Assembly (NCBI RefSeq): GCF_015670405.1
Contig: NZ_JADPBQ010000019.1
Coordinates: 1-58,529, forward strand
Length of the DNA: 58,529 bases
Reading direction: 5' to 3'
From: Clostridium sp. 1001271B_151109_B4
Lineage (GTDB): Bacteria; Bacillota; Clostridia; Clostridiales; Clostridiaceae
In this document: positions 7,916 to 16,488 of the stretch, in pieces
Layout: each line of letters begins with the position of its first letter
Position numbering within the stretch: position 1 is the first letter of the stretch
Program-made: the position numbers and the translations under genes
The notes under the pieces: model-generated
Seen by the model: the letters and a program-made list of their open reading frames with translations, nothing else
The model's database searches: none
What the model was told of the DNA's origin: nothing

Positions 7916-9315
7916 TGATCTAACTCCTCCTTAATAATGTCAATTCCCCTTGATATTTCATCTTCATTAACTTGCGAGAATCCTATTTTAAAATAACTTT
8001 CTCCTAAATTTAATCCTCTATAAAATATCGTTCCTGGAGTAATATAAACACCTTTTTCCTTTAACTTATAAAATAATTCTTTTGATTGTATATTTTTATT
8101 TTTTATATTTAAATAAAAACTTAATCCACCTCTTGGATCCATAAATATTACATGACCCTTAAGTTTTTCATTTATTAACTTTTTCATTAACTCATATCTT
8201 TTTATATAACCATTTTTTAAGTCATCTATATAGCCAATCCAATAGCCTTCTTTAATATACCTCTCTAATGCTCTTTGCATTAGTGTAGATGTAGCTATAT
8301 CCGTATTTATTTTCGAATTTTGAATACTTTCTCTAAATTTCTCTGGACATATTATATACCCAAGTCTTATACCTGGCAAAAATATTTTCGAAAAACTTTT
8401 TATATAAATAACCCTATCATTAGTATCTAAAACTCTAAAAGGTTCATGTTTTATATTTTCATCAAATATTAATTCTGATAAATAATCATCCTCTATTATA
8501 TAAAAATCGTATTTATTAGCTAGTTCTAAGATTTTAAGCTTCTTTTCTTTACTATAGCTAATCCCAGTTGGATTTTGAAAATAACTCATAGTATAAAAAC
8601 ATTTTATTTTATTTTTCTTAAGAACTTCTTCAAACTTTTTAATATTAATACCATCTTCTTCAATTGGTATTTCAAATACATTAGCCCTTCTAAACTTAAA
8701 TACTGATAAAGCACCAGCATAAGTTGGTTTTTCAACGATAACATTATCATTAATATTTAATATGGCCTTGGAAGCAATATCTATTCCTTGCTGAGCTCCT
8801 GATACAATTAATAAATCTTCAACATTTAAAGAATTATTCCAAAATACTTCATTAATTGTACTTCTTAATTGTGAATATCCAAAAGCTTCTTCTTTAATCA
8901 AAGCTTCTGCTCCATCTCTATCTAAGACTTCATTAATAACCTTTTTAAATTTATTTATTGGGAAATTAACTATTCTTGAGCTTTCACCAGTAAAATCAAT
9001 AATATTGCTATCATATTTATTTTTTATTAACTTTATTTCTTTAGAATATTCTTTCTTAAAGTAATCTACTATTTCTCTCTTTTTAGCAAATGTTCCTGAA
9101 CCCATCTTCTGATATGCATAACCTTCAGAAACAAGCTTATTATAACAATTTACTACTGTTACATTATTAACTTTTAAAGACTTAGACAATTCCCTTATAG
9201 GAGGAAGCTTATCTCCATCTTTAATAATTCTAGAATTAATTAACTTTTTAATATTTTCTGCTATTTGAACATATTTAGGCTCATAATCATTAAAATCAAT
9301 ACTATACTTTTCCAT
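7903..9315 (-). CDS. MocR/PdxR-type GntR regulator with aminotransferase domain
   Basis: 470 residues. The N-terminal winged helix of the GntR family (about 10-75, with RELSKSLKVNNVTVVNCYNKL as recognition region) is joined to a fold-type I aminotransferase domain (about 105-465). The PLP-binding lysine sits in IKSFSKIFLPGIRLGYI, and SGAQQGIDIASKAI, YFQNPTGISY and IIEDDYLSEL are the usual cofactor-pocket segments. Proteins of this class bind PLP and regulate B6, GABA, taurine or amino acid genes; the target here is unknown because no such gene is adjacent. It overlaps yigZ and is its probable operon partner. Confidence 0.93.
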   Translation of the reverse strand: MEKYSIDFNDYEPKYVQIAENIKKLINSRIIKDGDKLPPIRELSKSLKVNNVTVVNCYNKLVSEGYAYQKMGSGTFAKKREIVDYFKKEYSKEIKLIKNKYDSNIIDFTGESSRIVNFPINKFKKVINEVLDRDGAEALIKEEAFGYSQLRSTINEVFWNNSLNVEDLLIVSGAQQGIDIASKAILNINDNVIVEKPTYAGALSVFKFRRANVFEIPIEEDGINIKKFEEVLKKNKIKCFYTMSYFQNPTGISYSKEKKLKILELANKYDFYIIEDDYLSELIFDENIKHEPFRVLDTNDRVIYIKSFSKIFLPGIRLGYIICPEKFRESIQNSKINTDIATSTLMQRALERYIKEGYWIGYIDDLKNGYIKRYELMKKLINEKLKGHVIFMDPRGGLSFYLNIKNKNIQSKELFYKLKEKGVYITPGTIFYRGLNLGESYFKIGFSQVNEDEISRGIDIIKEELDQWHI

Positions 9316-9399
9316 CTTCTCTCTCCCAATAAATTAATACCTCAAATCGTACTCATACAATTTATTATAAAAAATTTAATATCCTAGGTCAAATAAAAA

Positions 9400-9434
9400 G
9401 GCTGTATCAGAAAATAAATTTATCTGATACAACC
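9400..9434 (-). terminator. Terminator of the bactofilin-like gene
   Basis: TGTATCAGA (9403-9411) pairs with TCTGATACA (9423-9431) and is followed on the minus strand by CCTTTTTATTTG, 18 bases after the stop. Confidence 0.75.
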
Positions 9435-9448
9435 AACTATTTAACTAA

Positions 9449-10531
9449 CTATTTATCACCAATAGCTTCAAATGTATTTTGAATAAATACACCTAATGAT
9501 AGCAAAATACAAATAAACACTGTAAACCCACCAACATAAGGGATGAATGTAATTACCTTAACAATTAGCGTAAATATAATTGCTGAAAGATATGCATTCA
9601 TATTTTTTAATACAAACCTACCAAAGATAATACCTGTGAATACTGGTGCTAAATATATTAGTATTCCATAAATAATTAAGCTTATTACCGAAATAGGAAT
9701 TCCAACAACTGTAATACATAATAAAATTGCAGCTATAGGCAAAACTATTAAAGTTGCAAATCCAATTAAGAATGGTAGCCAAGCCCTATGTTCTAATTTT
9801 TCACATGCTCTATTGTTATATCTACTACAAAATAAAGTTATTAACACACAAAAAACAATTGCAGTTATAAGACTTATAATTTTTCCTACAATATTAATTC
9901 CAGCAAATAAACTCTCATTGTCATAATCAGTATTGATTTTGCTAAAATTGATTTTGCTATTATCAAAGTTTCCTAATATAATAGGATCCTCTTCTGCTCT
10001 TACTTCAAATGTTCCATCTACTTTTGCATTTTCACCAATTATTAATTTACTACAATTAACTTTTACATTACCAGTAATTGTTCCATTTATTGTAACTGTA
10101 TCAGCATTAACAAATAAATCTTCTGCTTCTCCGTTAAAATTCACGTCTCCACTTGCCAGATATATCCCTTTTGCTTTTGTTCCATCTTTGATTTCAATAC
10201 TAGCTGCTGCTGCATTTATATTTCTTTCTACATTTGAATTAATTGATATTGTTGCCCCGGCAACCCTAATACTTCCCCCTACATTTTCTGTCTCAATAGT
10301 AATGTTATTTCCTGCTACAAGAATGTCTGCTTGAACCCTCCCTGCAAATTTTAAATTATTTCCTATTGCATATACGTCAGATTGAGCATCTAATGTTTCA
10401 TTAATATTATTATCCGTGAAAAACTTATTTGACGCACTATCTAAAGTATCAGCATAAGCACTAAATGAAAAACTGCTTATTAATAAAAAACCAATAGCAA
10501 ATAGTACAAAGCGCTTTAAATTTACCCTCAT
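9449..10531 (-). CDS. Exported bactofilin-like protein with C-terminal membrane helices
   Basis: 360 residues. A signal peptide (about 1-27, ending in AYA before DTLDSA) leads into a region of short beta repeats (about 45-190) with the isoleucine/valine/asparagine periodicity of bactofilins and other right-handed beta-solenoids, such as VNADTVTINGTITGNVKVN and IIGENAKVDGTFEV. After residue 210 come about four hydrophobic helices. Such proteins are annotated as polymer-forming cytoskeletal or YfeT-like; the function is not known. With a signal peptide in front and helices behind, the solenoid should sit outside the membrane, unlike classic bactofilins. The ATG follows AGGAGGG. It is monocistronic with its own terminator. 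Confidence 0.8.
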   Translation of the reverse strand: MRVNLKRFVLFAIGFLLISSFSFSAYADTLDSASNKFFTDNNINETLDAQSDVYAIGNNLKFAGRVQADILVAGNNITIETENVGGSIRVAGATISINSNVERNINAAAASIEIKDGTKAKGIYLASGDVNFNGEAEDLFVNADTVTINGTITGNVKVNCSKLIIGENAKVDGTFEVRAEEDPIILGNFDNSKINFSKINTDYDNESLFAGINIVGKIISLITAIVFCVLITLFCSRYNNRACEKLEHRAWLPFLIGFATLIVLPIAAILLCITVVGIPISVISLIIYGILIYLAPVFTGIIFGRFVLKNMNAYLSAIIFTLIVKVITFIPYVGGFTVFICILLSLGVFIQNTFEAIGDK

Positions 10532-10577
10532 TAATAATTTCCCTCCTAAAATTTCCTATACACTATAGTATATCACA

Positions 10578-12032
10578 TTATAATGTAAAATTCTTCATAA
10601 TCCAAACTGCTACACTTCCATTTTTTACTTTAAAATTGCCATAACCTTCATTATCGATTAAAATTTCTTCCTCGCTTCCCCCTAACGCATCAATAAATTT
10701 TTTACCAGCATATTTTTTACTAATATACATTTTCTTTTCTCCACCTAACCTATTAGTAAGCAAAACTGCCAACCCAGAATTTTCATATTCATCTATGCCC
10801 TCTCTAGTCCATCCAATTATGTTTTTATCATTAAAATAATCATATTGTTCTCCATAACTTAATCTTTTCCTAATTTTCAATAAAATATCCAGACATTTTC
10901 CAACTCCATAATATGCTGAACTTGGAATCCCATAATAATCTCCATAAAATACACAAGGATATCCTTCAATTCTTAATAATATTAATGCATATGCAATTGG
11001 CTTAAACCATGGTTCTACCCAAGATTGTAGAGCACTACCGATTTGTGTATCATGATTATCTACAAAAGTTACCGCCTTTGTCGAATTTCTCTCAACAAGA
11101 GTTCCTTTAAAGATATTTCTCATATCAAAATCCCCATTACTCCTTGATGCCTCATAAAAATTAAAATGTAAAGGAACATCAAATAGAGACATTACATTTT
11201 TAGTATTTTTTATATAATTTAATAAAACATCTACATTAGGGTGCCAATATTCACCTACAGCAAATAATTCTTTTCCACTTTCCTTTCTTAAATACGTAAG
11301 CCACTCAACAAAAAAATCATAACTAATATGCTTAACTGCATCTAACCGAAATCCGTCAATATCAGTAAACTCTAAATACCATTTTCCCCATGATTTTAAT
11401 TCTTCAACAACTTCTCTATTTGAAAAATCTAAATCTGCACCCATCAAATAATCATAATTTCCATTTTCATTATCAACATACTTATTCCATTCTTTACTTA
11501 AAAATTTATATATACTATTTCTTTTTGTTTTATCATCATAATCAATACCATCAAAATCATTCCAATCCCATTTAAAATCCGAATACTTATTATTTCTTCC
11601 CGTAAAGTTGAACTTTGTCCAAGCTTTGATAACCTTCGTTCCACTAATAGGTATATTCCTATTAAAAAATTCTTCTTCGCTTGCTTCAACTTCTTCAACA
11701 TCATCTCCACCCATTTTATGATTTACAACAATATCAGCATAACACTGAATATTATTTTCTTGTAATTTTTTAATTGCTTGTAGATATTCATCCTTACTAC
11801 CATACTTTGTTTCAACTGTTCCCTTTTGATTAAATTCACCTAAATCATATAAATCATACGCTCCATATCCAACATCATATATTCCACCAATTCCTTTATA
11901 TGCCGGTGGAAGCCATAATGCAGTTATTCCTAACTCTTTCAAATTTTCTGCTTCATTTAATACTTCATTCCACAATTTACATTTTGGTAGTAAGAACCAC
12001 TCAAAATATTGCATCATAGTTCCATTAAACAT
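10578..12032 (-). CDS. Cytoplasmic alpha-amylase, GH13 subfamily 5 type
   Basis: Endo-acting alpha-1,4-glucan hydrolase of about 484 residues with no signal peptide, so intracellular. GH13 conserved regions are visible: ADIVVNHK, GFRLDAVKH (nucleophile Asp), AVGEYWH (acid/base Glu) and FVDNHDTQ (transition-state Asp). The beginning FNGTMMQYFEWFL is typical of this subfamily. An in-frame ATG at 12053 is possible, but GGGGG precedes ATG 12032 at good spacing and that start matches family N-termini. It would degrade glycogen or imported maltodextrins. The structured intergenic sequence 12073-12320 forms its upstream region and may control it. Confidence 0.95.
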   Translation of the reverse strand: MFNGTMMQYFEWFLLPKCKLWNEVLNEAENLKELGITALWLPPAYKGIGGIYDVGYGAYDLYDLGEFNQKGTVETKYGSKDEYLQAIKKLQENNIQCYADIVVNHKMGGDDVEEVEASEEEFFNRNIPISGTKVIKAWTKFNFTGRNNKYSDFKWDWNDFDGIDYDDKTKRNSIYKFLSKEWNKYVDNENGNYDYLMGADLDFSNREVVEELKSWGKWYLEFTDIDGFRLDAVKHISYDFFVEWLTYLRKESGKELFAVGEYWHPNVDVLLNYIKNTKNVMSLFDVPLHFNFYEASRSNGDFDMRNIFKGTLVERNSTKAVTFVDNHDTQIGSALQSWVEPWFKPIAYALILLRIEGYPCVFYGDYYGIPSSAYYGVGKCLDILLKIRKRLSYGEQYDYFNDKNIIGWTREGIDEYENSGLAVLLTNRLGGEKKMYISKKYAGKKFIDALGGSEEEILIDNEGYGNFKVKNGSVAVWIMKNFTL

Positions 12033-12072
12033 GTAAATACCCCCATAATTCACCTTAGTTTATATAAAAGAT

Positions 12073-12176
12073 GGCCCTAATATTGCTAAATATCAATTAT
12101 TCATTTAAGTACCTATGAATAGTTTTTATGGTATTATTAGAATAATTCATATTTTTAAAATAACAATATTAGGGCC
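12073..12176 (-). repeat. Long imperfect inverted repeat in the amylase leader
   Basis: GGCCCTAATATTG (12073-12085) is the exact reverse complement of 12164-12176. Further inside, AAATATCAATTATTC (about 12088-12102) is complementary, with one mismatch, to a stretch near 12140-12155. The whole could fold into one hairpin of roughly 100 bases directly before the amylase ribosome site. A promoter-like TTGTTA-16-TATTCT lies within it on the minus strand. It could be a leader element or a small MITE-like hairpin; no coding capacity is evident. Confidence 0.5.
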
Positions 12177-12185
12177 TATGTTAAA

Positions 12186-12320
12186 AAGAGACTACTTAAA
12201 ACTAATTTATCTCATTGTTACAAACATGGATAATCTCACCTCATCTTTAGTATATAATGAACTCATCTTCATGGACACTTATACTAAAACTAAGAATTTT
12301 TTAATCTTAAGTAATCTCTT
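12186..12320 (-). ncRNA. Candidate structured RNA between hflX and amylase
   Basis: A 14-base closing stem pairs 12307-12320 with 12186-12199. The only non-identical position is G:U in RNA from the minus strand but A:C on the plus strand, which favours minus-strand transcription. Inside, TTTAGTATA pairs with TATACTAAA, capped by ATGAA/TTCAT, and a second arm has TTATC against GATAA. The fold would be a branched structure followed by CTCTTTTTAAC, a short U-run. It matches no riboswitch class I can recognise. It could be an hflX terminator, a leader of the amylase gene, or a small RNA. Confidence 0.35.
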
Positions 12321-12328
12321 ATTAACTA

Positions 12329-14125
12329 TTACATTATTATATTTATGATGTAATCCTTTGATTTATTATAACTTTCGTCATCAACTTCAACAATCATAAA
12401 AGTACCATTTTCTCTATACTCTTCTTCTAAGACTCTTCCATTTCTATGAAGGAAAGAACTCATATCACTTCTATCATATGGAATTAAATACTCACACTTC
12501 TTCATTTTATAAGGAAGATTTTCTTCAATAAGCATTAATAATTCTTCTAAATTAATACCTTCTCTTGCTGAAATTTCTATTGTATCATATTCTGCTGTTG
12601 CTTCTTTAATTGCTTCTATTTGTTCTTCTGTAGCCTTATCAATTTTATTTAAAACTAATAATGTCTTCTTATCCTTAGCTCCTAATTCAGATAAAACTTC
12701 TTCAACAGCTTTAATTTGCTCTAAAGCCGTATCACTTGATGTATCAACAACATGACATAAAAGGTCAGAATAGATAACTTCTTCTAATGTTGATTTAAAT
12801 GCCTCTACTAAGTCATGAGGAAGCTTTCTAACAAAACCAACTGTATCTGTTAGCGTAATTATCCCTTTATTCTTAAGAACTATTGCTCTAGTAGTTATAT
12901 CTAATGTAGCAAACAGCATATCTGCTTCAAATACCTTTTCTTTTCCTGCAACTTCTTTTTGTGATGCTACATCACAAAGGGCATTTCTTAATGTTGATTT
13001 ACCTGCATTAGTATATCCAACTAAAGATACCTTAGGAATGCTTTCCTTATTTCTTTTTTCTCTTTGAGTTTCTCTTATTTTTTTGATTTTCTTTAATTCA
13101 TCATTTAAATCATATATTTGTTCTTTTATATGTCTTCTATCAGTTTCTAGTTTCTTTTCTCCAGGTCCCTTAGTACCTATACCCCCACCAGTTCTTGACA
13201 TTATTGTTCCTAAACCTTGAAGTCTACTCATTCTATACTTTAACTGAGCAAGTTCAACTTGAATTTTAGCTTCTCTAGACTTTGCTCTTCTTGCAAATAT
13301 TTCAAGTATAAGTGTTGTTCTATCAATTACTTTAGCTCCAATAGCTGCTTCTAAATTTCTAACTTGTGAACCTGATAATTCATCATCAAATATAACAACA
13401 TTAGCTCTTAACTTTTGCCTTAATTGAGCAATTTCAAGAACCTTTCCTCTTCCTATATAAAATGCTGCATCAATTTTACTTCTACTTTGATATACACTTT
13501 CAAGTACTGGTATATCACAAGCTTTTGTTAGTTCCTTAAGTTCTTCTAAACTTTCTCTTGTATCTGAACCAACTAAGATTGCCTTTTCTTCATTATCTTC
13601 AATTATTTCCTTTTCTTTTACTAAAGAGTCAATATAATTTATTTTGTTTAAAATATGAATCTTTGTAATTTTATCAAGAGGTATATTACCATCTTCCTCA
13701 TAATCTAGCTTATCATCTGTTACAGTAAGCATACCTAATGAACAATCTAATATCTTACCTTCATAAATTCCAATTGCTACAATAGCATCCAGCTTTAATT
13801 TAATTAATGCGCTAATATCTAATGCTGATAAATTACTCATTCCATTTGGATGTGTATGAATAATTCTTACTCCTGCTAGCCTCTTTTCACGAATATCTAA
13901 AGTTTCAATTTCAACAGATGTTGAATCGCCAATTGCTATAGATTTTATGTTTCCTCTTCTATCAATTGCAACACTTACTTCTCTTTCAATAAATGCTGAT
14001 ACTCTAGAAATAACTTCAATTATTTCCCTTGAACAAACTTCATCCTTTGGACATTTAACTTTATATAATCTATCTAATTCTTCTATAGCAGATTTTTTTA
14101 CTCCATCTATATTTCCATATATCAT
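12329..14125 (-). CDS. hflX: GTPase HflX with N-terminal JAMM-like extension
   Basis: Ribosome-associated GTPase of 598 residues, much longer than the roughly 430 of E. coli HflX. The C-terminal two thirds are standard: the HflX N-domain (about 185-345, glycine-rich MSRTGGGIGTKGPGEKKLE), then the G domain with GYTNAGKSTL (G1), DTVGFVRKLPHDLVEAF (G3) and NKID (G4). The first 150 residues form an extra domain with HTHPNGMSNLSALD, matching the JAMM metal motif HxHx7SxxD (His90, His92, Ser100, Asp103). HflX splits stalled or hibernating ribosomes during stress; what the extra domain does is unknown. ATG follows GAGGTG. Confidence 0.95.
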   Translation of the reverse strand: MIYGNIDGVKKSAIEELDRLYKVKCPKDEVCSREIIEVISRVSAFIEREVSVAIDRRGNIKSIAIGDSTSVEIETLDIREKRLAGVRIIHTHPNGMSNLSALDISALIKLKLDAIVAIGIYEGKILDCSLGMLTVTDDKLDYEEDGNIPLDKITKIHILNKINYIDSLVKEKEIIEDNEEKAILVGSDTRESLEELKELTKACDIPVLESVYQSRSKIDAAFYIGRGKVLEIAQLRQKLRANVVIFDDELSGSQVRNLEAAIGAKVIDRTTLILEIFARRAKSREAKIQVELAQLKYRMSRLQGLGTIMSRTGGGIGTKGPGEKKLETDRRHIKEQIYDLNDELKKIKKIRETQREKRNKESIPKVSLVGYTNAGKSTLRNALCDVASQKEVAGKEKVFEADMLFATLDITTRAIVLKNKGIITLTDTVGFVRKLPHDLVEAFKSTLEEVIYSDLLCHVVDTSSDTALEQIKAVEEVLSELGAKDKKTLLVLNKIDKATEEQIEAIKEATAEYDTIEISAREGINLEELLMLIEENLPYKMKKCEYLIPYDRSDMSSFLHRNGRVLEEEYRENGTFMIVEVDDESYNKSKDYIINIIM

Positions 14126-14462
14126 ATTTTCACCTCAATTTAAAAATTGTTTATATATCTGGTAAGTAAACTCATTAATATGTTTCCCCATGATATATAA
14201 ACATATAATTTTTCATGAAATTTTATTCAATTCCATATTTCACTATATTTTATCTTATTCTAATTTAAATGTAAATAATTCTATCTCTTAATAGTTGTCA
14301 AATTTTAAGTTGCAAAACTCATAAAAACTTGCTAATATTTATATTATTATTAAAAATATTGTCTAAAAAATTTATTTTTTAGTTTCTTTTTAATAACTGA
14401 TTATTAGAATAGTTTTTTTCATATAATAATGTAGTAATGATATCGTAATGGAGGGTTTTAAC
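14126..14462. other. Divergent intergenic region hflX/hpt
   Basis: These 337 bases separate the divergent hflX and hpt genes and must hold both promoters. A TATAAT-like box about 30 bases before the hpt ribosome site is the best candidate. No ORF, hairpin or known RNA is evident; the sequence is very A+T-rich. Confidence 0.4.
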
Positions 14463-14990
14463 ATGGAAGATAAAAAACGTAACATTCTTTTCTCTGAAGA
14501 ACAAATTAAAGCTAGAGTAAAGGAACTTGGTGAAGAAATAACAAAAGACTATGAAGGTAGAGAAGTTTATATATTACCTTTATTAAGAGGAAGTTTTGTT
14601 TTTGGAGCTGATATCTTTAAAGCTTTAGATTTAAAAGCAAAAGTTGGATTCATGACAACTTCAAGTTATGGCAATGGTGAAGTTAGTACTGGTACTGTAA
14701 CTGTTGTTAATGATATTCCAGATAATATAGAAGGCCTTGATGTAATAATAGTTGATGATATTATCGATACTGGATATACAATGGAATTTGTTATAAACCA
14801 CGTAAAAAAATTAGGTGCTAAGTCTGTTAAAACTTGTGTTTTACTTGATAAACCTTCTAGAAGAAAAGTTGATTTAAAACCTGATTATTGCTGCTTTGAA
14901 ATAGAGGATTTATTTGTAGTTGGTTATGGATTAGACTACGAAGGTTACTATAGAAATGTTCCTTATGTATTTAACTGGGAAACTAAATAA
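14463..14990 (+). CDS. hpt: Hypoxanthine phosphoribosyltransferase
   Basis: Purine salvage enzyme that makes IMP or GMP from hypoxanthine or guanine and PRPP; cytoplasmic. 175 residues, normal for the family. The PRPP-binding motif VIIVDDIIDTGYT lies at about residues 97-109, with PLLRGSFVFGADI and the flexible-loop SSYGNGEVSTG in front and CCFEIEDLFVVGYGLDY at the base-binding end. An in-frame ATG occurs at 14448, but GGAGGG lies within the next codons and points to ATG 14463. It is transcribed alone and has a terminator. Confidence 0.95.
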   Translation: MEDKKRNILFSEEQIKARVKELGEEITKDYEGREVYILPLLRGSFVFGADIFKALDLKAKVGFMTTSSYGNGEVSTGTVTVVNDIPDNIEGLDVIIVDDIIDTGYTMEFVINHVKKLGAKSVKTCVLLDKPSRRKVDLKPDYCCFEIEDLFVVGYGLDYEGYYRNVPYVFNWETK

Positions 14991-15005
14991 TTAATAAACA
15001 TAGTT

Positions 15006-15039
15006 AAAGCTAGTGATTACAATGACTTCACTAGCTTTT
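15006..15039 (+). terminator. Terminator of hpt
   Basis: AAAGCTAGTGA (15006-15016) pairs with TCACTAGCTTT (15028-15038), with only a short T-run, 16 bases after the stop. Confidence 0.7.
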
Positions 15040-15182
15040 CATTCTCACTTATCATTAAAATTTATACCCAATTTGTACCCTTTTTCTAAAAATATATTAA
15101 TTTCCCTTTTCATTTACTTCACGACCATAAAATTCTTCATTCCAAATCTTGATTAGTTCACTATTCTTTTTTAGCCTCCTAT

Positions 15183-15329
15183 ATGAATCATTTGCTATCT
15201 GCTGAATTCTTGAAGGAAGTAACATTTAACAAAGAAAGTAAGCTAGAAATGGAGTTGTATGACTATCTAATTAAACAAAGTAAATTAGTGTGGAAGGGTA
15301 AGCATATTAAATTACTTATACAAAAATAA
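15183..15329 (+). pseudogene. Small ORF or relic, 48 codons
   Basis: A plus-strand frame from ATG 15183 to TAA 15329 has protein-like composition (FNKESKLEMELYDYLIKQ, then KHIKLLIQK) with a faint resemblance to small ribbon-helix-helix type plasmid proteins. No ribosome site precedes the ATG. The opposite strand of 15105-15230 also reads as protein-like (ending NEEFYGREVNEKGN), so the 15040-15358 gap looks like debris from rearranged or lost mobile genes rather than active sequence. Confidence 0.3.
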
Positions 15330-15356
15330 AAGGCTGGAAACTGATCCAGCCCTTTA
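15329..15356 (-). terminator. Terminator of the zinc-ribbon gene
   Basis: GGCTGGA (15332-15338) pairs with TCCAGCC (15345-15351); on the minus strand it is followed by TTTTATTTTTG. It lies directly past the stop codon at 15359. Confidence 0.75.
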
Positions 15357-15358
15357 TT

Positions 15359-16000
15359 TTAGAACCCTAATAAAGTATATATATTTCTTTGAACCTCATT
15401 ATCCATTACTTCTAACATATCTTCTCTATCATATTCGTACCAATCTTCGGTAAATCTAAAAAAATCTTTGTAATATTCGCTTTGAATAAGATAGTCTGCT
15501 TTTGTATAATCATTCATTAAATGGCCAACTATTCTACAATTTTCATTAACATCTCTAAGCAACAAATCATATCCACCTATACCTTGAACTACTATTCTTT
15601 TTTCATCATTAGGAATTGTATTAAAATTAGAATCTTTAAGCTCAATAGATAATAATTCATCACTTGAAAATACTGCTAATTTAAAATTATAAGAACCACA
15701 TTTTGGGCATTCATCATGTCTATTGTCAAAGAAAGAAACTCCGCATTTAGTACAAGTTACTAAATAACCATCATCACCATAAAGTAATTCTGTGTTTTCT
15801 TCATTAGTTATAATCCCATCACCTGTTGTTGGATTTGCTTCTGTTCTAAATAATCCATATTCTTCTGTATATTCTGTTTTAGCATCGGTTTTATGATAGT
15901 CAACAGCAATAAAAATTCCGTAAATTATCATTATAGCACTTAATATTATAGCTATTACTCCTATTGCAAAAATACTTTTTTCTTTAACACTTTGTTTCAT
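15359..16000 (-). CDS. Membrane-anchored zinc-ribbon protein, unknown function
   Basis: 213 residues. One N-terminal hydrophobic helix (about 11-33) anchors the protein. A zinc ribbon follows, with CTKC and CPKC at about residues 82-100, then a domain of about 110 residues without recognisable motifs. I do not recognise the family. It starts 20 bases after the broken RecX-like frame, with AGAAGGGGG before its ATG, so both are probably one transcript. The charged tail lacks a second helix, so the topology is a single-pass anchor with the ribbon on one side. Confidence 0.65.
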   Translation of the reverse strand: MKQSVKEKSIFAIGVIAIILSAIMIIYGIFIAVDYHKTDAKTEYTEEYGLFRTEANPTTGDGIITNEENTELLYGDDGYLVTCTKCGVSFFDNRHDECPKCGSYNFKLAVFSSDELLSIELKDSNFNTIPNDEKRIVVQGIGGYDLLLRDVNENCRIVGHLMNDYTKADYLIQSEYYKDFFRFTEDWYEYDREDMLEVMDNEVQRNIYTLLGF

Positions 16001-16020
16001 AAATAAATCCCCCTTCTATC

Positions 16021-16431
16021 TTAATAACCAACTGAACTTAATCCATATTGAATTTGTTCTTCTTGAGTTGGTTCTGAAACATTGTTAACTTCGTTATTTG
16101 TTCTATTTTTTTCTATTGTATTTTTTAGTTCTTCCATTGTGTTTTTTACTTCTTTGTCAGTAAAGTTTTGTTCTTCTAAATAGCTTCTTATATTCCTGAT
16201 TCCTCATCTTTCATCATAATATTGGTTTTCAGCTATTATACAAGCAATATCTTGCCTGTCTATATTTGATTCATTTACAGCTTCTTTAATAACATCCAAT
16301 GAATAACCCTTAACGTAAAGGTCTCTTTGTAATGCAGCAGGAGTAGCATACCCCCTTAACTTTCCACTTCTTAAAGTTTTAGCAATATAACTTTCATTCA
16401 GAATATCTCTATCTTCTCCAATTATTCCCAC
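16021..16431 (-). pseudogene. RecX-like helical-repeat gene interrupted by in-frame TGA
   Basis: From GTG 16431 the frame runs 75 codons to TGA at 16206-16204, then continues in the same frame without a shift for 60 more codons to TAA at 16021. Before the stop lies ALQRDLYVKGYSLDVIKEAV and after it NIRSYLEEQNFTDKEVKNTM, which look like successive three-helix units of the RecX type. The single TGA between two matching repeats suggests one ancestral gene broken by a nonsense change, or a recoded stop. The GTG is 16 bases from the nearest ribosome site, so the 5' end may also be damaged. Confidence 0.5.
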
Positions 16432-16488
16432 TTAAATCGCTTTATGTCCCTCTCAAATGTTTATATTATTTTTTCTGTTACACTTTAT

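Noticed and set aside
12115..12348. 77-codon plus-strand ORF in the hflX-amylase gap
   Set aside because: It crosses the structured inverted repeats, overlaps the end of hflX, has no ribosome site and its residues follow the hairpin arms.
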